The notes under the pieces are model-generated. The model searched no databases, was not told where the DNA came from, and saw only the letters and a list, made by a program, of their open reading frames with translations. Both the position numbers and the translations under genes were made by a program. Shown piece by piece: positions 17,307-25,129 of a stretch of DNA of 44,394 nt (the stretch's first letter is position 1; each line of letters starts with the position of its first letter). The stretch is from an uncultured Dehalococcoidia bacterium (GTDB lineage: Bacteria; Chloroflexota; Dehalococcoidia; Dehalococcoidales; UBA1222). The DNA lies in assembly GCA_903844845.1 (NCBI GenBank), contig CAIMVG010000015.1:1-44394 (forward strand). Reading direction: 5' to 3'.

Positions 17307-17513
17307 TTACTTGTTCTGGCGATAGTGGATGTTCCACTTAAGGCAGAGCTGGTCGACGTAAGACCTGACCTCGGGGCCCGCGCGATACAGGTCAGCCAGG
17401 AAGCCGTGCATCAGTTCGCCGCCGCTCATTCCGGCAGTGGGCTCCTCGGGGCCGGGCAGGTTCACGAATACGATTTCGCTCATTACTTTTTGATAATCGA
17501 TAGCGCCGCTCAA
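17307..17513 (-). CDS. Small 68-aa protein, unrecognised
   Basis: A 68-aa soluble-looking protein beginning (M)SGAIDYQKVMSEIVF, with a central PEEPTAGMSGGELMHGFL and a C-terminal RSYVDQLCLKWNIHY. No known motif or TM segment. Support for a real gene: TTG 17513 has GGAGGA seven nt upstream, and a rho-independent terminator follows the stop. An opposing frame of similar size (17301-17519) lacks such signals. It is flanked by repeats and could be a small regulator or an enzyme accessory subunit; no function is assigned. Confidence 0.65.
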   Translation of the reverse strand: MSGAIDYQKVMSEIVFVNLPGPEEPTAGMSGGELMHGFLADLYRAGPEVRSYVDQLCLKWNIHYRQNK

Positions 17514-17658
17514 ATGTAAGTCCTCCTCCGATTATTTTGGATTCGTATTGTAGCATAATGATTATTGCCAGTGCGAGTCAAGTTTATTACAAAGTGTAAA
17601 ATGTCATTCCCACCCAGACATCTGGATTCGGAAAGGGAGGGTGGGGCGAACCTCGGTT

Positions 17659-17855
17659 GTCATCCCGGGCCGAGACCCGGGCCTTGGGATGTCCCCCGAG
17701 GTTCTCGCACTCGAGGCTCGAGTGTTCTTGTCCTTATGTCTCTCGTCGTTGTCATTGCCGGGCGTCGAGACCCGGCAATCCAGAATAAGACTTGGTTTTT
17801 CCTCCACATTCACCGCTTCGTCTGTCATTCTCGAGCGTCGAGCTCGGGAATCCAG
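17659..17855. repeat. Family I palindromes and copy 2 of the 175-bp direct repeat (17681-17855)
   Basis: It begins with GTCATCCCGGGCCGAGACCCGGG, which then runs directly into the duplicated segment in place of the usual ATCCA border. The duplicated part matches 15947-16121. It fills most of the gap between the 68-aa gene and the pentapeptide gene. Confidence 0.9.
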
Positions 17856-17886
17856 AATCTGGGTAGGGGCTCTTTTGTGGGCGCAT

Positions 17887-18462
17887 CTACTCTATCACCA
17901 CATCCAACCCATCCAGCAATGCCAGCGCCTCAGGCAGGGAAAACTTCGCTTTCTTCACGATATTGACACGGGCGTCTATGTAATAATTCCGTGCCCCTTT
18001 GAAGTCTGCACCGCTGATGTTCGTGTGGAAAAAGATGCTCTTTTCGAAGTCTGTATTGCTGAAATCCCCGGTTGAAAGGTCTGCTTCCGTAAAGTCGGCT
18101 TCCTTTGCTTCGCACCCGGTCATTTTGAGCTTCTTGAGTTTCAGCATCCTGAAGTTGGAGTAGTTGATCTGGCATTTGTCGAAACTGACGCCCTCGATGT
18201 GTTGTACCTTTGTCCAGTCCAGGCCGATGGCTTTGCTGCCCGTGAATGCGGTTTCTACGAACCTGGAATCGGTCAGGGGTATGGCGCTCAGGATGCCTCC
18301 GATGATTTTACAATTGATAAAGCGGCAGCGGATGAACTTGCAATCGATGAATACGCAGTCATGAAACTCGCATTCCTCGAATTTGATGCCGTCGAGTGTC
18401 TCTCCGGTCAGCGCTTTCTTGGTGAATTTTTCCTGAAAATAGTAATGTTTAGTGAATTCCAC
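17887..18462 (-). CDS. Pentapeptide-repeat protein
   Basis: A 191-aa protein with two blocks of pentapeptide repeats, which form a right-handed quadrilateral beta helix. The first block (about 26-72) is Cys/Phe-rich: FEECEFHDCVFIDCKFIRCRF. The second (about 108-155) is ADFTEADLSTGDFSNTDF and similar. A break near residues 78-95 (GLDWTKV) and a C-terminal helix (LPEALALLDGLDVV) resemble the Qnr/MfpA/AlbG layout of gyrase-protecting proteins, but many such proteins have other roles, so quinolone resistance is not claimed. Stand-alone gene. Confidence 0.88.
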   Translation of the reverse strand: MEFTKHYYFQEKFTKKALTGETLDGIKFEECEFHDCVFIDCKFIRCRFINCKIIGGILSAIPLTDSRFVETAFTGSKAIGLDWTKVQHIEGVSFDKCQINYSNFRMLKLKKLKMTGCEAKEADFTEADLSTGDFSNTDFEKSIFFHTNISGADFKGARNYYIDARVNIVKKAKFSLPEALALLDGLDVVIE

Positions 18463-18573
18463 GGCAATATACTACGACTTCTTTGAATTTTGTTCCACTG
18501 AAACGTGGCCCTCAAAGGTATTCATATTTGGGCAGTGATGATTGCCGTACGTCAAGCTCGTAAATTCAGCCGT

Positions 18574-18620
18574 CTTTTTTCTCCCCCATTCAACCGGGGG
18601 AGAAAATGAAAAATGAGGGG
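18574..18620. repeat. Family II hairpin element, copy
   Basis: Matches 16393-16440 almost base for base (CTCCCCC, loop, GGGGGAG, AAAATGAAAAATGAGGGG). It is followed 14 nt later by a family I palindrome. Confidence 0.8.
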
Positions 18621-18634
18621 TGCGATCTTCGTCC

Positions 18635-19200
18635 GTCATTCTCGCGCGTCGAGCTCGGGAATCCAGAATATCCGTTCCCTCGTTTGTCATTCCGGCGTTC
18701 GCCTGGGCGAACCGGAATCCAGAGTCGACCCCTTGGTTGACAAGCAAGTACGATTCAAAGGCTTAGTACCCATTATCATTCCCGCGAAGGCGGGAATCCA
18801 TGGTCTTATTTCTCACCCATATTCACCATGTCGTCCGTCATTCTCGAGCATCGAGTTCGGGAACCCATAATATCTGTTCCCTCGTTTGTCATTCCCGCGA
18901 ATGCCGGAATCCAGAGTCGACCTCTAGGCTGACAAAAGGAAGCGATTTAGAGGCTTAATGCCATTGTCATTCCCGCGCAGGCGGGAATCCATGGTCTTAT
19001 TTCTCCCCCATATTCACCATGTCGTCCGTCATTCTCGAGCGTCCAGCTCGGGAATCCAGAATATCTGTTCCCTCGTTTGTCATTCCGGCGTTCGCCTGGG
19101 CGAACCGGAATCCAGAGTCGACCTATAGGCTGACAAAAGGAAGCGATTCAAAGGCTTAATACCATTGTCATTCCCGCGCAGGCGGGAATCCAGGATCTGG
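18635..19200. repeat. Composite array: three copies of a roughly 195-bp unit
   Basis: Units start at 18635, 18837 and 19028 (spacing 202 and 191). Each carries, in order, a CTCGAGC/GAGCTCGGG palindrome, CCAGAATATC-GTTCCCTCGTTT, a second palindrome (GCGTTCGCC...GGCGAACCGG type or a short variant), a GACAA...GATT(C/T)...AGGCTTA spacer, and a CCCGCG-AGGCGGG palindrome. Part of the 1.1-kb gene-free stretch 18463-19582. Confidence 0.9.
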
Positions 19201-19239
19201 ATTGGAGGTGTTATTCGCTTGCGCCCCCTACTCCCCCCT

Positions 19240-19407
19240 GTCATCCCGGAGGGGCATCCGGGCCTCGGGCGCTTCCCCGAGGTTCTCGTCCTCAAGGGTG
19301 TTCTTGAGGGATCCATTACCATCACTTTGGAGGCCAATGAGCCCGCAAAAGCTATCGATATTTCGCTTATTTTCTCGTTTGTCATTCCCGCGAAGGCGGG
19401 AATCCAG
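19240..19407. repeat. Long family I element and a standard copy
   Basis: 19240-19316 begins GTCATCCCGG and ends GGGATCCA, but carries about 60 nt of nested inverted repeats (GCCTCGGG...CCCCGAGG, CCTCAAG...CTTGAGG) in between. A normal copy lies at 19380-19407. Confidence 0.75.
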
Positions 19408-19455
19408 CGGTCCTTTTCTTCCCCCTTGATTTTCAGACTATTGCCTCTCGATTCA

Positions 19456-19484
19456 TTGACATTTAAGTATCCATATAATAAAAT
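19456..19484 (+). promoter_or_regulatory. Strong sigma-70-type promoter for the arsR-like operon
   Basis: TTGACA (19456-19461), a 17-nt spacer, TAAAAT (19479-19484). Transcription would begin near 19491, about 92 nt before the arsR TTG. ArsR repressors usually bind over their own promoter; no clear operator palindrome could be fixed by eye. Confidence 0.65.
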
Positions 19485-19582
19485 GCGCCTATAGTAATGT
19501 ATCCTTCGATGGACACCCTGGAAAGGAAGCCTTACGAAGCTACACTCGGAATCCTGGTTCTCTGTGGTTTTACGAGGGTTAA

Positions 19583-19993
19583 TTGGATAGTACAGCCCGC
19601 TGTTTCCAAATACTTTCCGATACCACGCGGATCAGGATCCTGCTGTTGCTTCATAAACACGAACTTTGTGTTTGCCAGTTGATGGGTGCGCTGGGAATGT
19701 CTCAGCCGAGAATCTCTCAGCAACTAGGCGTTCTAAAACAAGGTGAACTTGTTATTAACTCGAGAAAAGGAAATTGGATTTATTACAAAATCAACCCGGA
19801 ATTAACCGATAAAAGCATAGAAAAACACGTCATCAGTCAGATTCCAAAATGGTTGGATAAGGATGAAACGGCTAAAGCAGACGCAGTCGTGCTTCGAGCT
19901 TGTTTGAAGTTGCAGGAAACCACCGGCAGTTGCGATTTTAAGAGTTTTGCGGGTATACGGGAAAAGGTCTTAAATAAATCGATGGTGAGTTGA
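19583..19993 (+). CDS. ArsR/SmtB-family metalloregulator
   Basis: A 136-aa winged-helix repressor. ILSDTTRIRILLLL, then ELCVCQLMGALGMSQPRISQQLGVL, is the ArsR DNA-binding domain. CVC in the first helix of that block is the alpha-3 metal/metalloid site used by As(III)- or Cd/Pb-sensing members; the third Cys of E. coli ArsR is Met here. Two further cysteines lie near the C-terminus (RACLK, GSCDF). Start: TTG 19583, with GAGGG upstream and an in-frame stop immediately before it. Derepression would switch on the two genes downstream. Confidence 0.9.
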   Translation: MDSTARCFQILSDTTRIRILLLLHKHELCVCQLMGALGMSQPRISQQLGVLKQGELVINSRKGNWIYYKINPELTDKSIEKHVISQIPKWLDKDETAKADAVVLRACLKLQETTGSCDFKSFAGIREKVLNKSMVS

Positions 19994-20045
19994 TGGTTGA
20001 CTCTTCGAGACGGGTGACTATTATTTTTAAAAGGAGTTGAAAAAA

Positions 20046-20216
20046 GTGGAAAAAACGGAAAAGAAAAAAGGGTTTTTCTCGGCAATCAAACAATCCATGA
20101 ACAAAACCACGGGATGCAACTGCGGTCCGGGAGATGCTTGCTACGTGAAACCTGAAGAAGAGAAAAAAGAAGAAAAATGCTGCTCCGACCATTCTGAAAA
20201 AGGTAAATGCTGCTAG
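20046..20216 (+). CDS. 56-aa cysteine-rich, probably metal-binding protein
   Basis: GTG 20046 with AAGGAG nine nt upstream; ends TAG 20214-20216. The protein is Lys/Glu-rich with seven cysteines in short clusters: GCNCGPGDAC (C24, C26, C32), then CCSDH (C45, C46) and a C-terminal CC (C55, C56). It lies 52 nt after arsR and about 30 nt before the P-type ATPase, on the same strand. A metal buffer or metallochaperone role is inferred from composition and position. No known family was recognised; it is not ArsD (too short) and has no HMA fold. Confidence 0.75.
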   Translation: MEKTEKKKGFFSAIKQSMNKTTGCNCGPGDACYVKPEEEKKEEKCCSDHSEKGKCC

Positions 20217-20246
20217 GGCATAGTTTACTCCCTAGGGGTGATAATC

Positions 20247-22148
20247 TTGACGACTAAAAAGGCAACCCGTAATTACGGGGAAATAGCCATACTGGCTATT
20301 GTCCCGATTATTGTCGGAGTTCTCATAATCATTAGCTGGGCCCTGGCACATTTTAAAATCGGGCCGAACTATCTGAATGACGGGATAGCTCTGGTAGCCA
20401 TTCTATTCGGCGGCTATTTGCGTTTTGTCTCAGGATTCAAGGACATTTTCCATCGAAAAATAACCGTCAGCGTGTTCGTAACTGTTGCGTTGACCGCGAC
20501 CGTAGCTGTTGGAGAATTTCGCGCGGCGGCTATCGTGATTTTCATCATGTCGATAGCCAGTGCCCTTGAATCTTATACATTGGACAATACCAGGAAAAGT
20601 ATCCGCGGGCTGCTCGATCTTGCCCCGCAAATGGCGACGGTAAGGCTGGGGCAAGATGAATCTACCGTGCCTGTAAGCCAGGTTCATGTGGGGGATATCG
20701 TGATCGTCAGGCCTGGCGGCCGTATTCCCGTAGACGGTACTGTGACGGGCGGGTCAGGAGCCGTCAATCAGGCGCCCATAACCGGTGAATCGATCCCTGT
20801 GGAAAAAACAAGAGGCGACACCGTGTTCCGGGGGACTTTGAACGAAACAGGGCGTCTGGAAATCGAGACCACCAAAATAGGCGGGGATACGACACTGGCC
20901 AGGATAGTCCACCTTACCGAAGAAGCCCAGGCGACAAAAGCCCCCGTGCAAGCCATCGCTGATCGTTTCACTACGTGGTTCTTCCCCACGATATTAGTCC
21001 TGGCAATATTGGGATACATAATTTCACGGGACATAAAGGTAGCTGTGTCTGTACTTCTGGTCGCCTGCCCCTGTGCCTTTGCCATCGCTACGCCGACGGC
21101 AGTCACAGCTGGGATTTCCAATTTGGCGAGAAAGGCCATACTGGTCAAAGGGGGCATCTTCCTGGAACTCGCCAGCAAGCTGGATATACTCCTGGTAGAC
21201 AAGACGGGAACTTTTACTATCGGAGAACCCGAGGTTGTACAAGTTGTTGCTTTCAACGGAAATCCCGAGGATGAAATACTGCTCCTGGCCGCCATAGGCG
21301 AAAAATACTCGGGGCATCCTCTTTCCAGGGCAGTTTTATCTTCGGCTAAAAAAGCGGGTATCACCGTCCCTGACCCGGACGAGTTTAAGGTTGAAGCAGG
21401 GAAGGGTGTGGTAGCACACTGGCTGGGGAAAGAACTGTTAGTCGGGAATGAAGAATTGTTGCGTGCCAGGGACATTCTCGCAAACCAGGATATAAAAGAC
21501 GTTGTTTCCCAGCAGGTGTCCCATGGCAGAACGGTTGTATTCGTTACGCATGGGCAAGAAATCGCTGGCGTTATCTCCATCGCCGACGAAGTTCGTCAGG
21601 GCATTCCAAAGGCCATCGCCTCGCTGAAAAAGCTCGGCGTTACGAAGATTATCATGCTAACGGGGGATAATCCGACCGTAGCAGCCGCTGTGGCAAATGA
21701 CATCGGAGTCGAAGACTATCAGGCCGAATTGTTGCCTGAACAGAAGATGGATGTTGTAAAGCGTTTTCAAAAAGAAGGGCAACGTGTCGCTATGGTCGGT
21801 GACGGCATCAATGACGCCCCCGCTCTGGCACAGGCCGATATTGGGATCGCCATGGGGGCCGCCGGTACCGCCGTAGCTATCGAGACGGCTGGCGTGACTT
21901 TGATGAGCGATGAGTTCGGCGGGGTAGTGGATTTCGTGCAGATGTCCCATAAAGTACTTCGGCGCATTAAACTGAACATCTTCTTTTCAATCATTTACAA
22001 CGTTATCGGACTTACCTTGAGTATCCTCGGCTTGCTCACACCCGTGCTTGCGGTGACTTTTCAGGAAGCAGGCTGCCTGACTGTTGTTTTGAGTTCAACT
22101 CTGCTTCTTTGGGCAAAAACCGAACATAAGGGCCCATCGAATGCTTGA
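20247..22148 (+). CDS. P1B-type heavy-metal-transporting ATPase
   Basis: About 633 aa, with no N-terminal HMA domain. Actuator TGES, transport motif CPC (about 274-276) in ACPCAFAIATP, phosphorylated Asp of DKTGTFT (about D318), the HP signature SGHPLSRAV, and [20 protein letters not shown]. The last TMs read YNVIGLTLSILGLLTPVLAVTFQEAG, unlike the usual Zn/Cd (DG) or Cu (MSS) signatures, so the metal is uncertain. Start: TTG 20247 with AGGGGTG upstream is preferred; GTG 20238 is possible. The missing HMA domain may be compensated by the Cys-rich protein encoded just upstream. Confidence 0.9.
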   Translation: MTTKKATRNYGEIAILAIVPIIVGVLIIISWALAHFKIGPNYLNDGIALVAILFGGYLRFVSGFKDIFHRKITVSVFVTVALTATVAVGEFRAAAIVIFIMSIASALESYTLDNTRKSIRGLLDLAPQMATVRLGQDESTVPVSQVHVGDIVIVRPGGRIPVDGTVTGGSGAVNQAPITGESIPVEKTRGDTVFRGTLNETGRLEIETTKIGGDTTLARIVHLTEEAQATKAPVQAIADRFTTWFFPTILVLAILGYIISRDIKVAVSVLLVACPCAFAIATPTAVTAGISNLARKAILVKGGIFLELASKLDILLVDKTGTFTIGEPEVVQVVAFNGNPEDEILLLAAIGEKYSGHPLSRAVLSSAKKAGITVPDPDEFKVEAGKGVVAHWLGKELLVGNEELLRARDILANQDIKDVVSQQVSHGRTVVFVTHGQEIAGVISIADEVRQGIPKAIASLKKLGVTKIIMLTGDNPTVAAAVANDIGVEDYQAELLPEQKMDVVKRFQKEGQRVAMVGDGINDAPALAQADIGIAMGAAGTAVAIETAGVTLMSDEFGGVVDFVQMSHKVLRRIKLNIFFSIIYNVIGLTLSILGLLTPVLAVTFQEAGCLTVVLSSTLLLWAKTEHKGPSNA

Positions 22149-22308
22149 CCTGGATTAAGGCGTATCTTAATCATTTTTCTACGTTGCCAAAAAAGGAAAA
22201 TATATTCAACTCACGCACGGATCGGGATATCTGTTGAGTTGTACCAAAATAGTTTCCATCAAACCTGGCAACGGCTTCACTGGGGCTGAAAAATAGTTAA
22301 AGGACCCA

Positions 22309-24384
22309 CTAGAGCAATTCGTTGACTCTTCGCACTAAAGTATCGATGTCAAAAGGCTTTCTGATGCTCATTAATTTGTTATTGATCAGGAATTCATCTG
22401 TACCGTGATCTGCAATGTCCCCTGTAATTATTATTACTTTGTTCTTATATTTCGTGTGGTTCTCCTTGATTTCTCGGTATACCTCGATCCCGCTCATTCC
22501 GGGCAGCCGTAAATCTAGGAGGACACAATCATAGTCCTTCTTTTCCAATTTCGATAATGCGTCCATTCCGGAAGCTGTCGTTTCTACGGAGCATCCGTTT
22601 ACGGTCAATACCCTTTCGATTACTTTCCTTATCATTTCCTCATCGTCGACTACAAGTATGCTTCCTGGCTTGGTGATCTTCGGCTTGGGGGAGTCGCCAG
22701 GCGGTTTCTCTTCCATTTCATCTGAGGATGAGGAAAGCGGCAGGACAACGGTGAATGTTGCTCCCTGGTGTTCGGTTACAAATTCTATGGTGCCGCCAAG
22801 CTCTTCAACCATCGCGCGGGACAAACTCAAGCCTAAGCCCGTGCCCTCTCCGACCGCTTTGGTCGTAAAGAATGGATCGAATAATTGTTTTGCGATGGTC
22901 TTATTCACGCCCAGGCCATCATCCTGAAAAGAGATGCGCGCCTGATTGCCTGCCCTTTCTGTGCTGACGATCAGCTTGCCCTTGCCATGGGCTTTTTTCA
23001 TGCTATATTCGGCATTGACGATGATATTAACGAAAATCTGCTGTATTTGTGCTGGGTCCGTAACAATCTGAGGGATTTTCGAATCAAGGTTTTTGACCAC
23101 TTCTATGTTGGCGGTAGTATGGACATAATCTCTCAACGCTAGTGTCGCCTGGACCAGTTCATTGATGTCGACTCTCATTTTTTTGGGAGTGCTCTGCCCG
23201 GCAAATACAAGCATTCGCCTGATGATGTCTCCTGCTCTTTTAGCACCGTCAGCGATTACATGGAGGTCTTGCCTGATGTCCTCAGGCAGGTCAGTTCTCC
23301 TGGCAAGGTAGTCGGACAAACCCAGAACGGGTGTTAAAGGATTATTGATCTCATGAGCGATGCCGGCGGCCATCTCGCCTACTGATGCCAGGCGGCTGGC
23401 TATTTCATTTTTATAACGGAGTTTACGGTTCTCTTCTTCCGATTTTACGCGCGCCAGAACATTGCCGATTGCTAAAGCCAATTTCTCGTAAAACGATATA
23501 AGGTCCGGGTTGAACATGTTACTGCGGGAGTCATTTAACTGGAGTAAGCCGATATTGCCCTGCTGGGAGCGGAAAGGTATTAAGGCCACCGACTCGTATC
23601 CTTCTCCATTGCAACGGTTGCGGGTTCTTGCCTGCCTGTCTTCCTCGGTTGTACTGGCTAACAGAGCAGTAGTGCTGTTCGTACAGAAACTGCCGCCCTT
23701 GGTGAAAAACGGCTGCTTCGGATCGAATCGGCCGCAAATTATATTGCCGCACATACATTCCAGAACGGGATTTCCGTTTTGGTCTCTTAGAAGCTTTCCA
23801 CTCGTCGAATAGGCGCAGAGGCGATTCTCCAACGAAATATGCTTATCGGGGAACCCCTGCGTTTCATAGTAGGGATAGTCGTCTCCTTCGTGAAGCCGTA
23901 TTCCAACTGCTTCAAAACCACTGAACTCTTTGATTAGCGTTAAGACCTGGTGGATTTTGACGGGCAGTTCGTCGCTCCCATTAAGTATCGTTAATATATC
24001 TAAATAAAGCTTATCCTGTATTTCCTTCTGCTTGCGCTCTGGGATGTCTTGAAGAACTGTAATCGCATGCGACTTCCCGCTGATTTCGATTAATTCAGCC
24101 GAAGCCAGCACTGGAAAGGTTTTTCTGGATTTATTCGTTAAAGTAAATTCGATGTCACTGAAACTGCCGTGATTATTAAGTAGCGAAATAAATTTATTCC
24201 GCCCCTCAAAATCATACATCTCGAGGTCCAATACCGAATGTCCGAGTAATTCATCGCGTGTGAATCCGGAAAAGTTTACGAAATGATCATTGACTTCAAC
24301 GATCTTTCCGTTTGCTAATTCAGTCACCAGGATTGCTTCAGGACTTGCGTGAAACAGCTTTAAAAATTTATCTTCGATGGCCAT
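22309..24384 (-). CDS. Hybrid sensor histidine kinase: PAS-GAF-HisKA-HATPase-REC
   Basis: A 691-aa soluble kinase. PAS at 1-118, then a GAF domain (about 125-315) containing a cysteine cluster: C190, CMC at 210-212, C217, C234, C258. HisKA has H344 in GEMAAGIAHEINNPL. The HATPase has N and G boxes (IVNAEYS, DDGLGV, GEGTGLGLSL). A C-terminal receiver has VVDDEE, phospho-acceptor D624 in LLDLRLPG, and KPFD. ATG 24384 is chosen because AAGGA lies seven nt upstream, though the frame runs on to 24459. No TM segments, so it senses a cytoplasmic cue. No partner regulator is adjacent. Confidence 0.92.
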   Translation of the reverse strand: MAIEDKFLKLFHASPEAILVTELANGKIVEVNDHFVNFSGFTRDELLGHSVLDLEMYDFEGRNKFISLLNNHGSFSDIEFTLTNKSRKTFPVLASAELIEISGKSHAITVLQDIPERKQKEIQDKLYLDILTILNGSDELPVKIHQVLTLIKEFSGFEAVGIRLHEGDDYPYYETQGFPDKHISLENRLCAYSTSGKLLRDQNGNPVLECMCGNIICGRFDPKQPFFTKGGSFCTNSTTALLASTTEEDRQARTRNRCNGEGYESVALIPFRSQQGNIGLLQLNDSRSNMFNPDLISFYEKLALAIGNVLARVKSEEENRKLRYKNEIASRLASVGEMAAGIAHEINNPLTPVLGLSDYLARRTDLPEDIRQDLHVIADGAKRAGDIIRRMLVFAGQSTPKKMRVDINELVQATLALRDYVHTTANIEVVKNLDSKIPQIVTDPAQIQQIFVNIIVNAEYSMKKAHGKGKLIVSTERAGNQARISFQDDGLGVNKTIAKQLFDPFFTTKAVGEGTGLGLSLSRAMVEELGGTIEFVTEHQGATFTVVLPLSSSSDEMEEKPPGDSPKPKITKPGSILVVDDEEMIRKVIERVLTVNGCSVETTASGMDALSKLEKKDYDCVLLDLRLPGMSGIEVYREIKENHTKYKNKVIIITGDIADHGTDEFLINNKLMSIRKPFDIDTLVRRVNELL

Positions 24385-24528
24385 GGCGTTTTCCTTGACA
24401 AGCCTTCCTGGCAAAGATATACCACACCGCAATGGCAAATAATAGGACTGCAGGGCCATTTTTAGTGGTATATTTTCAGTATTTCAAGTTGCCCTATAAT
24501 TAAATCAGAATAGTTTTGGAGGTTAAGC

Positions 24529-24579
24529 ATGAACGGCGCCGCATATCACAAAGAGGTTTTATCCGGGTTGTTAGTCTGA
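24529..24579 (+). other. 16-codon upstream ORF with a strong ribosome-binding site
   Basis: ATG 24529 follows TTTTGGAGGTTAAGC and reads 16 codons to TGA 24577-24579. The next gene begins at GTG 24584, four nt later, in another frame and with no site of its own. It may be a leader peptide whose translation feeds the downstream gene. Confidence 0.45.
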
Positions 24580-24583
24580 AGCC

Positions 24584-24931
24584 GTGAATGTTGACGAATA
24601 CGTCCGGGCGAAAGTGCCGCACGAGTTCCAGCCGACAGTTGCACGGCTGCGGGAGTTGATGCATGAACTGGCCCCGGAAGCCAGGGAAACTTTGAGCTAC
24701 GGGATGCCGACATATAAAGTTAAGCGTATCGTTTCTTACATCCTGCCCACAAAAAAGGATATTACATTTTCCTTCACTTACGGAGCGAAGTTCGAGGACA
24801 AATACGGGATTCTCAAGGGACACGCGAAGTTTGCGCGGTACCTCAAATTCAAAAATCCCGGTGATATAGACAGGGAGGTTGTCGATTATTACCTTCGACA
24901 GGCGATTGAACTCGATAGCCTTCGATCTTGA
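24584..24931 (+). CDS. DUF1801 (YdhG/YjbR-like) protein
   Basis: A 115-aa protein of the DUF1801 fold. The start MNVDEYVRAKVP and the conserved ARETLSYGMPTYKVKRIVSYI are typical of the family. The C-terminal FKNPGDIDREVVDYYLRQAIEL matches the final helices. No catalytic role is established for the family. GTG 24584 is the only reasonable start, since an in-frame stop lies 12 nt upstream. Coupled translation with the short ORF before it is inferred. Confidence 0.85.
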   Translation: MNVDEYVRAKVPHEFQPTVARLRELMHELAPEARETLSYGMPTYKVKRIVSYILPTKKDITFSFTYGAKFEDKYGILKGHAKFARYLKFKNPGDIDREVVDYYLRQAIELDSLRS

Positions 24932-25129
24932 AATTGGGCAATATATGAATTATTAGCAAAAAACATAACATCCCATGGTCTCCCTTTTTATAGTGTCGGA
25001 ATGATATTGGCCAATGTCGCTTTGTCGGGTTTGTTGTGATCTCTGCTTGCCGCAATAATGCGGCCTTTACCGCGTCTTTACTTGCATAAATTATAATTAA
25101 ATCTAGATAAATTAAAGGAGAAGATGCAT

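Noticed and set aside
17887-18462. Qnr quinolone-resistance protein
   Set aside because: The pentapeptide fold is clear, but the Qnr-specific loops could not be matched and most such proteins have no link to gyrase, so only the generic family is called.
13990-19420. CRISPR array
   Set aside because: Repeats are palindromic elements in composite units of 127 or about 195 bp with conserved spacers; there are no unique spacers and no cas genes.
20768-21580. 270-aa minus-strand frame opposite the P1B ATPase
   Set aside because: Shadow of the ATPase; no start signals and no coding character.
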